NCBI GenBank assembly: GCA_030248215.1
Contig: JASANG010003808.1
Span: forward strand, 1 to 64,000
Reading direction: 5' to 3'
Source of the DNA: Enoplolaimus lenunculus
Lineage: Eukaryota > Nematoda > Enoplea > Enoplida > Thoracostomopsidae
Length of the DNA: 64,000 bases
Positions 22,918-34,650 of the stretch are shown here, one piece after another (positions within the stretch are counted from its first letter, which is position 1; each line of letters opens with the position of its first letter). The position numbers were made by a program, and so were the translations under genes. The notes under the pieces are model-generated. The model made no database searches, was not told the DNA's origin, and worked only from the letters and a program-made list of their open reading frames with translations.

Positions 22918-23126
22918 TTGCTTGGTACTCAAGGCGATATTCAGAATACGACACAGCTTCCATCTGAAAAATTTTTTATTTAAAGATTTATTAATGCTAA
23001 AATTGCGTTTGGCTGCTGCCTTGAAATTATATTTTGTGTATTGCGCACTCCAATCAAGGCCACTGTAAAGTTCGACCAGTGCTTGTGATAGCTTAGCCAA
23101 ATGCAACAGAAAATGCATAAAAGTAA

Positions 23127-23268
23127 TGGGCCAATATATAGAACACGGTCGTAACAGTATCATAAGCATATTCCTAAGCCTAACTCGAAGCCTAACCATA
23201 AGGATAAGCAAGCCTAAGCTTGAAGCAAAAAATAGTCTAAAGCTTATAGCATACTGTATTGCACTCCC
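23127..23268. mobile_element. Family A MITE, right end missing
   Basis: GGGCCAATATATAGAACACGG is followed by the AAGCATATTCCTAAGCC core and AAAAAATAGTCTAAAGC, but the sequence leaves the family before the right inverted repeat. Confidence 0.7.
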
Positions 23269-23658
23269 ACAGCAGTAAACGTTATGGATTGTAGATGAAA
23301 TATTTATTTTAATATATTTACAGTACTGATGGGCGTGTGAAAACTGATGTATAATTTGGTTTCAAAATGAATGAAAAATTAGCAATTTACTGTTGATCGT
23401 ACAGGTTCAGTTCAATATTGAACTGAATGACGCAATAATAAAAATATTAAAATTTTTGCTGCAGAAGTATTGAACCTTATTTTACCCCTAACGTATATAT
23501 TATGCTAAAAGGTAAATGTTTGGTAGCAATAAGGCAATTTGTTCACAACACTATTACTATGATTGTGGGTGTCCCATATGAAAATTTTTCACATTTCAAT
23601 TGTTGACGTGCAACAGAAAACACAGATGTTGCTTCAATGTTTACTAACAATTGCGCTG

Positions 23659-23883
23659 TAGTTTTGATGACGTCCGGCGACGTCCGTCACCGTGGATCAC
23701 GGTGCGGTATCGTACGCGAATTAATTACGTACGATACCGTATGATGACGAATGGTGACGAACGGCGCCGTGAGGTTGAAGGATGGTGACGGACGGACCTT
23801 ACGGGTGATGGAAGGTGACGGACGGCGCCAGACTGATGACGGACGCGGTCAGACGGATGACGGTCGACGCCGTACGACAAGTA
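23659..23883. mobile_element. Family H GC-rich foldback, copy 1
   Basis: Begins TAGTTTTGATGACGTCCGGCG and ends CGCCGTACGACAAGTA. The interior repeats GGTGACGGACGGCGCC-like units and a central palindrome around CGTACG. Base composition is sharply GC-rich against AT-rich flanks. Its ends pair as an imperfect inverted repeat. No coding capacity. Family C copy 2 begins 46 bases downstream. Confidence 0.75.
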
Positions 23884-23928
23884 TAGCACCACTCTCTTAC
23901 TTTCAATTTGCATGTGATCAGGAGCGTA

Positions 23929-24374
23929 CTGTAGTGACCCGAATAAGAGAGGGGTAATAAGAGGAGGGTCCCCATTTTGAGTTTCAATCAATAGAGTCCG
24001 TATCCCTAATAAGAGTCCATAAGCGGACATAGAGTCCCTAAATCCTAATTAGAGTCCATAAATGGCTATTATGCCTAATTGTAGCGCGTAAATGACTCCA
24101 GGCCCAAATAAAGTTGAGTTCGAAACTTTAAAGCATACTTAGTTTTGAAAGTACATTCTTAAGTACAACTTTGAATTATCGCTCAAGCTAACACAAGACA
24201 AATAAACGTTTCCCTCAACATTAACAGATAGTTGCAATACCGTATACACCAGTAACCAGGGGCGCGGAGGGCGAGTTAAAAATAAATAACAGTCCGTAAT
24301 CGAATAATAGAGGGGTACCCTGTCGAGAGGCTAAATAAATATCACTCCCTCACCTCTTATTCGGGTCACTACAG
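23929..24374. mobile_element. Family C MITE, full-length copy
   Basis: Starts CTGTAGTGACCCGAATAAG after TA and ends CTTATTCGGGTCACTACAG. About 446 bp, with the internal GTCCGTATCCCTAATAAG and ATCGCTCAAGC blocks shared by all full copies. The right flank is CA instead of TA, one change from a TA duplication. Confidence 0.9.
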
Positions 24375-25040
24375 CAGGCAGGAATTTATACGCTGGTTAG
24401 CAACTATAGACAACTGTTACGCGATGTCATAGCAAAACAGAACCTGACCGATTTGTCAACTGATTGAGCGAAAAAAACTATGTTAAGTATTATGACTGCG
24501 ATATGTGGTTATAAGCACTCACTTGACTTGTTCGCGTAATAATTAAAGTTTTGAACTCAGAAAACATTTTGCAAACTGCAACAAAAAAATGACCGAGAAA
24601 TAATACGGCTTTTGCGACGTTTTATGTACGGTAAATTCGCATCTGTGCTGTCCTGTCGCAAAATTTGAGGGATTAAAGTTTTACGTTTTTTTAAAAACAG
24701 CGGAACGATAATTATTGCAATTTCACAGTTTCCAAAAAAAGGCAACGATTGAAACGTTAAGACATTTGAATTTGAGTAGGCGACAAGAGTGTAAACGTTG
24801 ACGCTATGCATTTTGGCACGTTAAGCGGCGTTAGGCGTTGGTCGCAGTCGTTAGGCGTCGCACGACCAGCAGACCGCTACTCGAAGGATTGAGAACTTGG
24901 CATCTGATAAATCATGCTGTTTGGTAACTGGGGTGTTTAAGGGCAGAGCCAGACTTACTTTTCGCAAAAACAAGCTGTAAGAAAATTACAATTTTTTTAT
25001 GTCTGGCTTAGGAAGCAGTATATATTTTTGTATCAGGGTG
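24375..25040. other. No recognisable feature
   Basis: AT-rich DNA between C copy 2 and element N. The 84-codon minus-strand open frame near 24557 has no motif. Confidence 0.35.
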
Positions 25041-25438
25041 CAAACCGGAACTTGGTTTTACCAGAATCGAAATCGGAACAGCAAATTTATTCCAGAATCG
25101 GAAATGGAATCGGAACAACAAATTTTGTTACTATAGTATACGGATAATTTGTATTAAAAAGTATATGGTGTCTGCTGGCTAGCAATAATTATCAAACATC
25201 GCATGACCGAAACAGTAGTTATTTTTTGGTTCTGTAAAGCAAAACTACAAACAATTTTTGATAAGTTAATTCTTTGAAAACAATTTAATGGATAAATGAT
25301 GCAGATTTTTATGCAAAATATCACAACATGTAGATTTAAACTAAATTCTCAAAATTCGGACTCCGAATGATTGCGCAATCGGAATTGTAATCTGAACTTG
25401 TTTTGAATTGGAATTCTAATCTCGGAATTCCGGTTGTG
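25041..25438. mobile_element. Family N candidate foldback with CGGAAT motifs
   Basis: Left edge CAAACCGGAACTTGG and right edge CTCGGAATTCCGGTTGTG are imperfect inverted repeats. AATCGGAA recurs in the left part and its kin in the right part. No second copy recognised, so ends are approximate. Confidence 0.45.
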
Positions 25439-26054
25439 AAAAAATTTTTTGGAATAATTTGCACTGTTTGCACATTAAGTTAGCGGCAGCTGACGAAAAA
25501 CAACCCTGAGTTAAAATATTGAACCACATTATTTGTACATTATCTCAAAATTAGCCCAGCGAAAAATTTGCATCGAATACGCACTGTCAAATAATATCTT
25601 TATTAAATTACGTGCGGTAAAAACCAGTCATCAAACGCAAAAAATGCCGCAATTCAACTCATCGCGTCGCTTTTACACAGTATTGTAAATAAAAAAACAT
25701 AGATTGCTGAACTGTTGAAAATACATTTTTGGTTCCGCTGTAGTCCATATAAGATCACAAAAAGTGAAAGTATATATTTATATTCAAGTCTTAAGAAATT
25801 GAATTATAATTCAACATTGTCATTGGGGATATGAGGAGCCAAATCGGCATTATGTTCTGATATATTCATACTAGAGCGGGTCCTGAAGTTTTGGGCCACT
25901 GTTACTTTAAGAATGTAGCAATTAAAACATATTCACAAGTTTAAACCACCTCAGCGTAATAAACGCAGGTTTAACACAGAGCTTAGCTTAAACCCAAGCA
26001 AAAAATTAGTCTAAAATGTCATCCTAGTCTATTTCGATCTGGTGAGCAGGCAGG
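25439..26054. other. No gene seen; decayed A/B-type fragment
   Basis: GGGCCACTGTTACTTTAAG at about 25894 with GCAAAAAATTAGTCTAAA at about 26000 are the left end and core of a decayed family B/A MITE. The rest is unremarkable. Confidence 0.4.
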
Positions 26055-26345
26055 AACTAGGCGATCTAAAAGGGAATGGGCAGGAATAACACCTTACGTC
26101 AATAAATTTTCTGTAATAAAATGGTAAGGTTTCTACCTTACAACGTCACAATGTTATCTTCACGAGATTTTTTTGTGATAAAATGATAAGGTACCCCCTA
26201 CTTTATAATTTCCCCCTCAGAAAGATTTACTCAAAAAATTATATGGCCCCTATATTACAATTTTTCCCTCAGAAAATTTTTTGGTGAAAAATTGCTGTTT
26301 CAAAACATTTAAGAGCCTGACCCCCATCAGAAATTTCTGGGGCAC
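26055..26345. mobile_element. Family K interior-like block
   Basis: Repeated TGATAAAATGATAAGGT...TACCTTACAA and CCCTCAGAAAATTTTTTGG motifs match the interior of K at 44.3 kb. The GGATCC-type ends are not clear here. Confidence 0.45.
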
Positions 26346-26760
26346 CACTAAAAGTTTACATAAACTGAAGTTTGTACGATTTGGTGTAAGTATGTTTTAA
26401 TGTGGGCATTTCTTCTTGGAACGTTAAAACGACTCATGTATATACAGCTCGAGGGAAGGTTGACATTCGGTACACTCGGAGACAAACCAAATCAGCTGAA
26501 TTTCAGGTGGCCAATGTTAGTTATTAGTTAGCAATCTTCTAAACCGAATACCCAGCACTATCAAAGCAGTTGCAAAATAAAAAATATAAATTGTATGTTT
26601 TACGCTCATAGCAATCACCTTGTGATTCAATAGTGTATAGTTAAAACAGATTGTTACTGCCTAAATTTTACCCCCAATGCTTTAACTATTTTTATTCGTC
26701 ACAAAATCTTACAGTAGTCGTTTAGCAATTCGTTGTAATTATCTAGAAATTAAATAGTAA
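26346..26760. other. Upstream region of alternative first exon A
   Basis: About 400 bases of AT-rich DNA before the long exon. A TAA lies immediately before the ATG in the same frame, so translation of this exon must begin at 26761 or inside. No promoter element is clear. Confidence 0.4.
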
Positions 26761-29700
26761 ATGCTACCGAAAGCGAACTCGAATCCAGTATTGTTCGACC
26801 CAGCAACAGAATTTACCGATGTTTCACCCGTGTCGCTATGCCACAGTCCCAATAACGACAATTCAATTACCCGAAAACACGTTCAAAATTCCGTTAGTAA
26901 ACTTTTTACTGGTTCGCAGGGGAAATTCCTTCAACGCCTCAAAGAAAACAAAACCAAACTCCAAACACACCAGACGGGTGATCCTGCACCACTTCGGTTT
27001 AATTCGGTTGTCAATGCGTTGCCATCACCAGCAATTGCTCCAAAATTCCGTTTATCAAAATGCAGCACCGCAAGGAAAGCTCCTAATATGTATGGTCTCG
27101 CGTCTCAGGAGTCCATCAATACGCCGAGCTGTGACGTTCCATCACTGACCAGTGGTCACTCCGCACCGCTGTCAGCATCTTTGCAGGGGTCGATGACAAA
27201 CGAACCGAGAAATGTGGAAACTTCACAGACAATCGTCAAACAACAAACTCAGAAGCATGATAGAAAGTTGCCAAGCAGCGGTCACGTTCGTTGCCCGAGT
27301 GTTCTAAGCTTACAGCCTGCAAGCGCACACCAATCAACTTTGATCGAAAATGGCAACTCGAAAAGCATCCGATGCGCAGTTGAAACCCATAAACCCGGTT
27401 TTAGAGGTAATATAAGTCATTTTTCACCACGATTACGCCGGCCATATGACTTCCAACAAAATTTCAACTTTACACCGCTGTTAAACGTTGTCCCTCAGCC
27501 TACCGTTGAGTTCGCTGCGTCTACAACTAGCCAACAAAACAATACATCTGAACCCAATCTACAGCCTTTGTACGAGTTGAACGGTCAAGATAAACCAGTG
27601 TACTCTAGAAATGTTGTTCACAACCAAACAACGAATACAACTATTAGCACTGAATCTCAAAGCTGTTGCTCTACCAAATTGAACCTACTTACTAAAACAG
27701 ATTCGAGCAAAAAGTTGCTCAACCAGCCCACTGGTTCCAGCGGTGCCAGAAGTGCAACTTCTTCGTTAACCGAATCGTTTGGCAACCATTCTGCGAAAAA
27801 CTGGTGTCATCCAAACTGTGGTACTGGTGATTACGATCGAAGCGGCAGCGCTGATCACTGTTTATCGACAAAGATTGATGTTGAAAAGTTGAATTCACCG
27901 AATATCTCCGAAGTTCCCGGTGATTGGAATAATCCGAACAGCGTTCGTAGTCAATATGGTGGTAGTCAAAAACAGCTGTTGAAAACGGTAAGTTGGGATG
28001 AAGAAAATCTGTTGTCTCAAAGAAAACAAAGCAAACGGTACAGCAGTAATCAACAAAACAAAATGATTTCAGCAAAAGTAATGCAACAGTTGGAACGGAC
28101 GCCTTTGATTGGATCGACTCACGACGCAAACCACAAGCAGAAGAATTTACCGAAATCAGAACAACACATCATGGACAGAAGAACAATTAAGCAGGAAGCA
28201 GTTGATTATAGGAGTAACTGTTGTCGTCAACAAATGAAAAGAATTGAATTAGATAGCAATTTGGCTGCGCGAAAACAAATATTTCATCCGAAAAACGATA
28301 TACGTGAGAAACGTGACAATAACAACAGCCGTCAACCACTGCTCCTCTCAGAACAGCAATTTCAAGTCAAATTAGAAAATCAAAATCCTAACACTGTGGC
28401 TTATAGTTGCTCAAATTACACTCGAGCAGTGCCGAACCGAACAATCAACTCCGGTCGAAACACTGTCAACATTTCGAATTGTTGTCGCGGTTTAGACGAT
28501 CTAACTAATCTAGGGCAAAAGCCAACTGACACAAACGGTATCAGAACACAACGAGCCTACTTGCAACACGTGAGCGGAACACTGGAAAGTAAGGAAGTTG
28601 CCACCCGAGGCAAATCAGGCAATGACAAGGATAAAGTTCAAGCTCAAGCAACAGCTTTCAATTGTCGGAGTCGCAATTGTTCTAACAATTTAGCAGACTC
28701 CAACGAAAGTGACAGTTGCCTCCGAGTGCGCAAAGCTCATTGGTGCAACCCGTATCACAACGACCAGTCGTTGTTCCGGTCAAATAAGAAAAGGGACTCT
28801 ATGTCAAAGCTGACTACGCCTAATTTGAACGACCTCAACTCAAAGATTCGCTTGTTCGAAACTAAGTCACCAACGCATAATAATCGCTTCCATGTTGGAT
28901 CAAAAATAGCCAAAAGCAGTGAACGTCGTCCAGGTTCTGTTCCATTTGTTACGTTAACATCCCATCAAGAATTTCCGTTAAACGGAATGAACTTGCGGGC
29001 AAACCTGCCGCAATGGTTCCAGTCACTTGAAACAAAATCAAGGAAATCTGGTCATTATAGCACAGAATATTTCGGGGTTGAACACAACCAAAATAGGGTT
29101 GACATCATGGCAGACGTTAGAAACGATGATGATAAGACACGAGGTTTGAAACCTACAAAATCTAGACGAAATGTAAGAAAAACTCCGGGTCGGCTATCTA
29201 CAAAAGTTCAACAAACGCGTTCTTTGATTAGAAACTCAAGATCTGATTTTGACACCGCCGATTGCACAGAGGGACACCAAATAATTTCTGTCACTGCCCC
29301 ACAGTTCGCAAGCAAGGTTAAACACGGCACTGGCTCTAAATTTGTTAGATTCAATTCGTTGATGGCTAGCCGCGGTAACGACACTGCTCCAACTAGACTC
29401 GAAATCCTGGAACTAAACTCGTCAAACCAGTTCTACCGACGTCCAATAAAAACAATAGAAACCAGCGAAAGAGGCATCAAAGGCATAGTTTTCCGGAAAC
29501 AGTCAAATTCCGTCGACCAAAGAGTTTCAACTGGAAACAAAGTTAATCAGACGGCGCTCTGGAGCAACTCCGCTATGATTGGTGATTGCGATGAGCGGCG
29601 CCAATGCGTTAGTTCACTGCAATCCAATGACTCAGGAGTTGTCGTCGACGATTCGTCAAACGAATTGCATCAACCGAAAGAGTACAAAATTGAGAAGATC

Positions 29701-30060
29701 TATCATATTTTCGATGAAAATAATCTAGAAAATTGCGGCTGCCAGCAAAAAGATTTGGTGCAATGGCAGAAATATCACCAAAACAACAAACAAAATTGTT
29801 CAAAGTTTGAAAATTGCAGACACGTTTCGAAATTTCAGCATTGGCAAATAGCACCAAACAGCAGAATAGGCTCGGGAGAATTGAAGCTTAGCGAATCATG
29901 GGAAACAATGACAAAAGATGAACTTGACGAATGTTCTACAATTGGACATGTTCCAAAACGAAACAATACTGTTTCGAATTTCAACGGAAAGGGTACATGC
30001 TTTGATACGATTGACAGGTATGCGTTGATTTCGCAGCATAATTACAACATCAGCAGCAGC

Positions 30061-30145
<85 letters not shown>

Positions 30146-30159
30146 GCAGCAGCAGCAGC

Positions 30160-30219
<60 letters not shown>

Positions 30220-30276
30220 AACAACAACAACAAAAACAACAACAACAACAACCACAACAACAATAAGAACAAGAAC

Positions 30277-30308
<32 letters not shown>

Positions 30309-30650
30309 TAATAATAACAACTACAATTGTCAAAACACAATGTGGTGTGATAGACAACAGTGCGAGTATAATCCGGCCGACCAAAAACAACTCAGAGTCA
30401 CAAATGCCAAATCCGCCAGCTACAACAATTCAAGTCAGCCCAAAATTGTGTTGAAGAAAGATAACAAACAGACAGCCTGGATGCATTCCAATGATGACAG
30501 GTCAAATACAATATCTGACACCGCGGAGTATACGAGGAATCATGCAGATGAATGGCTGTCGGATTCAGCGCTGCAACAAATTTCTTCGATGTTTCGGTCA
30601 AATGGTACTCACGTTGTGATTTGTCGTTGTTTGGCGAATTTGTATATTGG
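26761..30650 (+). CDS. Alternative first coding exon A of the PH/EVH1-like domain gene
   Basis: Codes for about 1297 residues from ATG at 26761 (in-frame TAA just before it) to donor GG|GTAAGT at 30651, phase 2. Most of the product is disordered, rich in Ser, Asn, Gln and basic residues, with an 88-residue mixed Asn/Ser/Lys tract (about 1101-1188). I recognise no domain until the last 34 residues, from EWLSDSALQQ to VICRCLANLYIG, which are homologous to the end of exon B. This tail looks like the first helix/strand of a domain completed by the downstream exons. The donor phase fits the shared exon acceptor at 37852. Joined product would be about 1634 residues. Element E2 begins 91 bp after the exon. 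The length and open frame make coding certain. The splice structure is inferred from phase and homology. Confidence 0.88.
30061..30326 (+). repeat. AAC/AAT trinucleotide run coding for poly-Asn
   Basis: A nearly pure AAC repeat with AGC, AAA and AAT interruptions inside exon A. It keeps frame and reads Asn on the sense strand. The antisense strand gives long poly-Val, poly-Leu and poly-Cys frames that are artefacts. Length is likely variable between individuals. Confidence 0.95.
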
Positions 30651-30741
30651 GTAAGTCACTGATAAAATATGTCACAATTGTAACTTTTGTATGGTTCGTT
30701 TCTTCAATTTTATGCTGTTGGTTTATAGAATTCATGTCGTA

Positions 30742-30989
30742 CACTGTAAATTCCAATGAGTTAATTAATAAACTCAGACGGAAAGTTAATTATTTCTGAG
30801 TTAATAACAGAACACTTTAACTTACCCTGAGTTGACTTCTCACTGTGAGTTGAGTTGAATCTGTACGAGTTGATTAATTAACTCAGAATGAATTGCATCA
30901 ACTCAAAATTGTGAGTTCTGATAGTCCTAACTCAGATTGAGTGATTCAACTTATTCTGAGTTAAAATCAACTCACTCAAATTTACAGTG
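30742..30989. mobile_element. Family E foldback, copy 2 (248 bp)
   Basis: CACTGTAAATTCCAATGAG at the left and TCAAATTTACAGTG at the right, flanked by TA on both sides (30740-30741 and 30990-30991). The interior is built of TGAGTT and AACTCA repeats. It lies in the intron just after exon A. Confidence 0.85.
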
Positions 30990-31028
30990 TAACGATAAAT
31001 TCCTAAGTTCTGGCAGTTTGATATTTAA

Positions 31029-31240
31029 CCCTTTCTTACATGAACATTTTCTATTTCGTATAAGATCTTATTTTAAACCAGCTTTCGAACCGCGTCCTCG
31101 CAAGTGTGAGAGTTTACTATCACCACTCAGCAGTAATTACTTGACGCTCGAGTTAGGTGGTGCTCTCATGTCTTGTTGAGATACTGAACATACATGTAGA
31201 AATTGTTAACCACTATGCATTGTGTACTGATTTGCGTGTA
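31029..31240 (-). mobile_element. Family F MITE with tRNA-like block, copy 2
   Basis: TTAA at 31025-31028 is followed by CCCTTTCTTACATGAACAT, matching the end of F copy 4. The inverted tRNA-like part and GACGCTCGAG...CATGTCTTG block follow. The far end is lost where family C copy 3 begins. Confidence 0.65.
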
Positions 31241-31506
31241 CTGTAGAGACTCGAATAAGAGTGGGGGACTTATTTATTTTTAACACACCCTCCGCCACCC
31301 TTCGTTACTGATATATATCCGGTACTGCAACTATCCGTTGAATTTAACGTATATTTGTCTCGTTTCAATAGTTTGAGCGATAATAAAAGGTTATACTTAG
31401 GAATGTACTTTCAAAATTTAAGTAAGCTTTAAAGTTTCGAACTCAAACTATTTGGTCCTGGAGTCATTTATGCGCTACAACTAGGGATAATTGACATTTA
31501 TGGACT
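31241..31506. mobile_element. Family C MITE, right end missing
   Basis: Starts CTGTAGAGACTCGAATAAG after TA and follows the family through ATTGACATTTATGGAC, then stops matching. Part of the left block is also missing. Confidence 0.8.
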
Positions 31507-32838
31507 AAATATTCTTAGCTAAAGTTTAGCACCTGGCAAATTTTCCTGCCTTTGATTTTAAACAGTGTAAACAAAGTGTAATTAATTTGCAAATATATAT
31601 CAAGTGTTTTAGTTTTCATGCTGCGCGTTTAGGTAAATCTTCTTCATGCCCCTTCCGCCTGATTTTTCACATTTTATACAAATTAGTTTGCTTCAGTATT
31701 AAATGAATCGTTTTCAAACAAGATTAACGATACTTTGTTAACGGTATCACTACAATTTGTCGCCTGACAACTTGTTATCCGAAATTTCATCGACTCGATT
31801 GTTCGTCACCAGTCAGTATTCTTGGGTTTAATATGCTTAGGTTTTGGATTACGCTTACGATTATGCTTGGCCAGCCCCACGACCACATATTATTACTAAG
31901 GGTCAAGGATTTTTCCAGAGGCACAAGGAGATTTTCTTAGAGTAGAATTCTATGAATGCTATACAAAATCATTTCGACGCGTCAGAGGTCGACGATATCT
32001 GTAGGTGGGCATACCTCTCTCGTACCCTTTATAATTGCTTTACTATTTGTTGTACCATTTTATATCTTCTGGGGGCGGGGCGGAGTCTTTAAACAAACAT
32101 CTCATGATAACTTTTTTAAAATTTGTTTAATAGAGTCTGTTTGTTTTTCGCTCGCACTGCGTTTCTGTTTGCATAGCCTGCAATTTTATCCAGTGAACAA
32201 TTAAAACAACAACCGTGACGCGTGTTTAACGAATAAACGCAGTAAAAAAGGAACAAATACCATTTTTATTATTTTAATAACGAGAATTTATTAATGCCGG
32301 GCATTCATTTTCGAAACCTTCATCTTAAAAGACTTTATCGTTATTTTTTACCCCCGCCATTGATTGGTGGTCATGTTTTTTATAGAATTGCTTGTGTGTT
32401 TTTTAAAGCTTGAAACGTTATCAGAATTTCAGTTCCAATCAGTTTTATGCTGCCTGTTGCCAATCAAGATTGGCAACAAAACATTTAATTTGTTACATCT
32501 TTTGTTGCATAAGAGGTTGCGCTATACATGCCGCCCGCCGCTGGAGACCGACGCGCATCACGGTAAAAAAAAGGTTTTTAAAATAGAATGCAAACCGATG
32601 CGCCAGGCGCAATTGTCATTTCCGCAATGTATGACAGGCTAAACTCTTCGGCTGCAATTGGAGAACTGATATTTTTAAGGAAAACCGATAATTTCAAGGC
32701 TTTTGTTCGCTTTCGCAAATTTACGGCGGTTTGGCGTAGGAAAATGTTTCGCAATTGAAAGATACCGGAACAGGGCGGAAACCGCCTTTCGCAACAGCAT
32801 CTACTTTGTAAAACACCCTAAACTTTTGTTAAAAATAA
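31507..32838. other. Intronic or intergenic DNA, no feature
   Basis: No gene or repeat I can define. It lies in the long intron that would follow exon A. Confidence 0.35.
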
Positions 32839-33036
32839 GGCCAATGTTTACTTTAAAGGGCGTCCAGGTTTCTGGTGGGTCTATAAAATAGTAGGTTTAG
32901 ATTCTAGATTACAACTTTTTGCTTAGGCATAGGCTTAGGTTTAGGGTTAGGAACTCATTTTTGCAACGCTTAGGCTTAGGCTTTGGCTTAGAAATACGCT
33001 TAATCTCCAGTTACGCCCCTTAAAGTAACAATGGCC
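32839..33036. mobile_element. Family B MITE
   Basis: GGCCAATGTTTACTTTAAAGG at the left, CCCCTTAAAGTAACAATGGCC at the right, with a GCTTAGGCTTAGG core. Flanks AAAAATAA and AAAATTAT match at 6 of 8. Confidence 0.85.
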
Positions 33037-33690
33037 AAAATTATAATAGCATATTAGTTTAATATATACTATGGAACGTACTTTTTTGAATATTGTAAAT
33101 TTGTATATGTTCACATGGCGATTTCTCACACAACTGGCGTAGCAATGATTGGAACGTATCAGGGTATCATGACTCGTCAATTCGTCGTCTAAACCCTTGT
33201 AATTCAATATCTCGTCGACTCGACAATTTGTCACTCATCATTATGTTTAGTTCACTCTTAGTACTATGACTAGGATGGCGTTTAAACTAAGGCTTAGGCT
33301 CAGGAAGTTGTTGAGCGTTAAGTTGTTGTGCAACGAATTTTCGCGTCGCGAGTCGCGATACCGTGACAGAGTTAACGTCGCTCTCAAAAAGGAACATTTT
33401 CCTGTACGCATCGGACACAATTGTTCGTATTCCCCGATGCCAATCTGCATCGATAAAACTCAACTTGTAACACAATTCATAAATTTCAATTAAAAAATGT
33501 GTGTCTTTGCGTTTTGATGTTTTATCGAACACGAAAAAAACACGCAGTTGGCCTTCAAAATTTTGACGTATTGCAACCGAATTTTGTAGGTCACTTTTTT
33601 AAATTTTGATAAATAAATTTGGCAATAAATCTGCACCAATAACACGTTTGTTCTGTGCAACATATGTTCGGATTTTTTCACGTATCTTTC
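33037..33690. other. No gene seen
   Basis: Between two B elements. Contains TAAGGCTTAGGCTCAGG near 33288, a short TTAGGC-like trace. Otherwise nothing recognised. Confidence 0.35.
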
Positions 33691-33880
33691 GGCCAATGTT
33701 ACTTTATGGGGCGTAATAGTAGATTGAGCGCATTCCTAAACCTAAACTTAAGTCTAAGCGTTGCAAAAATGAATTCCTAAGCCTAAGCCTAAGCCTAAGC
33801 AAAAAATGTAATCTAGAATCTAAACCTACTATTTAATAGACCCACCAGAAACCTGGACGCCCCTTAAAGTAATATGGGCC
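33691..33880. mobile_element. Family B MITE
   Basis: GGCCAATGTTACTTTATGGGG at the left, CCCCTTAAAGTAATATGGGCC at the right, CCTAAGCCTAAGCC core. It lies inverted relative to the copy at 32839. Flanks TATCTTTC and TATCGTTG match at 6 of 8. Confidence 0.88.
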
Positions 33881-34650
33881 TATCGTTGAACGCTTACTCA
33901 TAGATATACACGCGTTTCCGATACCTAAAATTGCACTGACCATAAATTAATGTTTAACCATCGCAGTCTGAAAACGTTGAATTTGTCACAATTGTGACAC
34001 ATTTTAAGTACGAAAAAATCACTTAAAAAAGAATTTAAATTGAAAAATTTTGTAAATCTGAACATCAAAAACTTTGTCAATATTTGATTTGTTCAATTAT
34101 TTTTTTGTATGTCGTTGTTTATATACCGCAGTAGAAATGTACTATATCGGTCTAGACATTAGACGTATTACGTACGTACTGTGTTCTAGTGGAACTCTAA
34201 TACTGGCCTATCGAACACCGACCATCAATACTTGACTTTGCCCAAATAAGGATCAAAACCAAAATTTTGCTGTATGATTTAGCACTAAAATTGCATTTGG
34301 TTTCTCGATCGCTTTGCTCGTGAGGTTTTTTCAATCTAAGTCCGCTATTGAACCCTATACCCGCTAGTATCCGTATGTAAACGCGGGTTGACAAAAACGT
34401 GTTGTGGATGTTGTAATTCCGAACTCCCACTGAAAACATTTTGGATTTCCTCACTGCTAACAAGCTGCTCCTGAGTCGTGGTTCGCAGCAATTTCCTGTC
34501 ACGTGAAGCTAAAACGGTGGTTTTTTTGCTAAAAACAAATGTTATGCGGTTTAAGTCCACTGAATTATTAAACCTTTAGTAGATCGTATCAAGTTAATTA
34601 TTTAAAACTCAATAGATCATCGCTTTTAATTGTTCAAGTATGCAACAAAT
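33881..34650. other. Upstream region of alternative first exon B
   Basis: AT-rich DNA with a family Q motif at about 34278-34335 (GCACTAAAATTGC, then CGATCGCTTTGCTCGTGAGG). If exon B has its own promoter it should lie here. Confidence 0.4.

Noticed and set aside
29896-30390. Long antisense frames reading poly-Val, poly-Leu and poly-Cys
   Set aside because: They are the reverse of the AAC repeat in exon A and have no other coding sign.
34630-34650. Seven extra codons before exon B
   Set aside because: They lack an ATG. The first ATG of the frame is at 34651.
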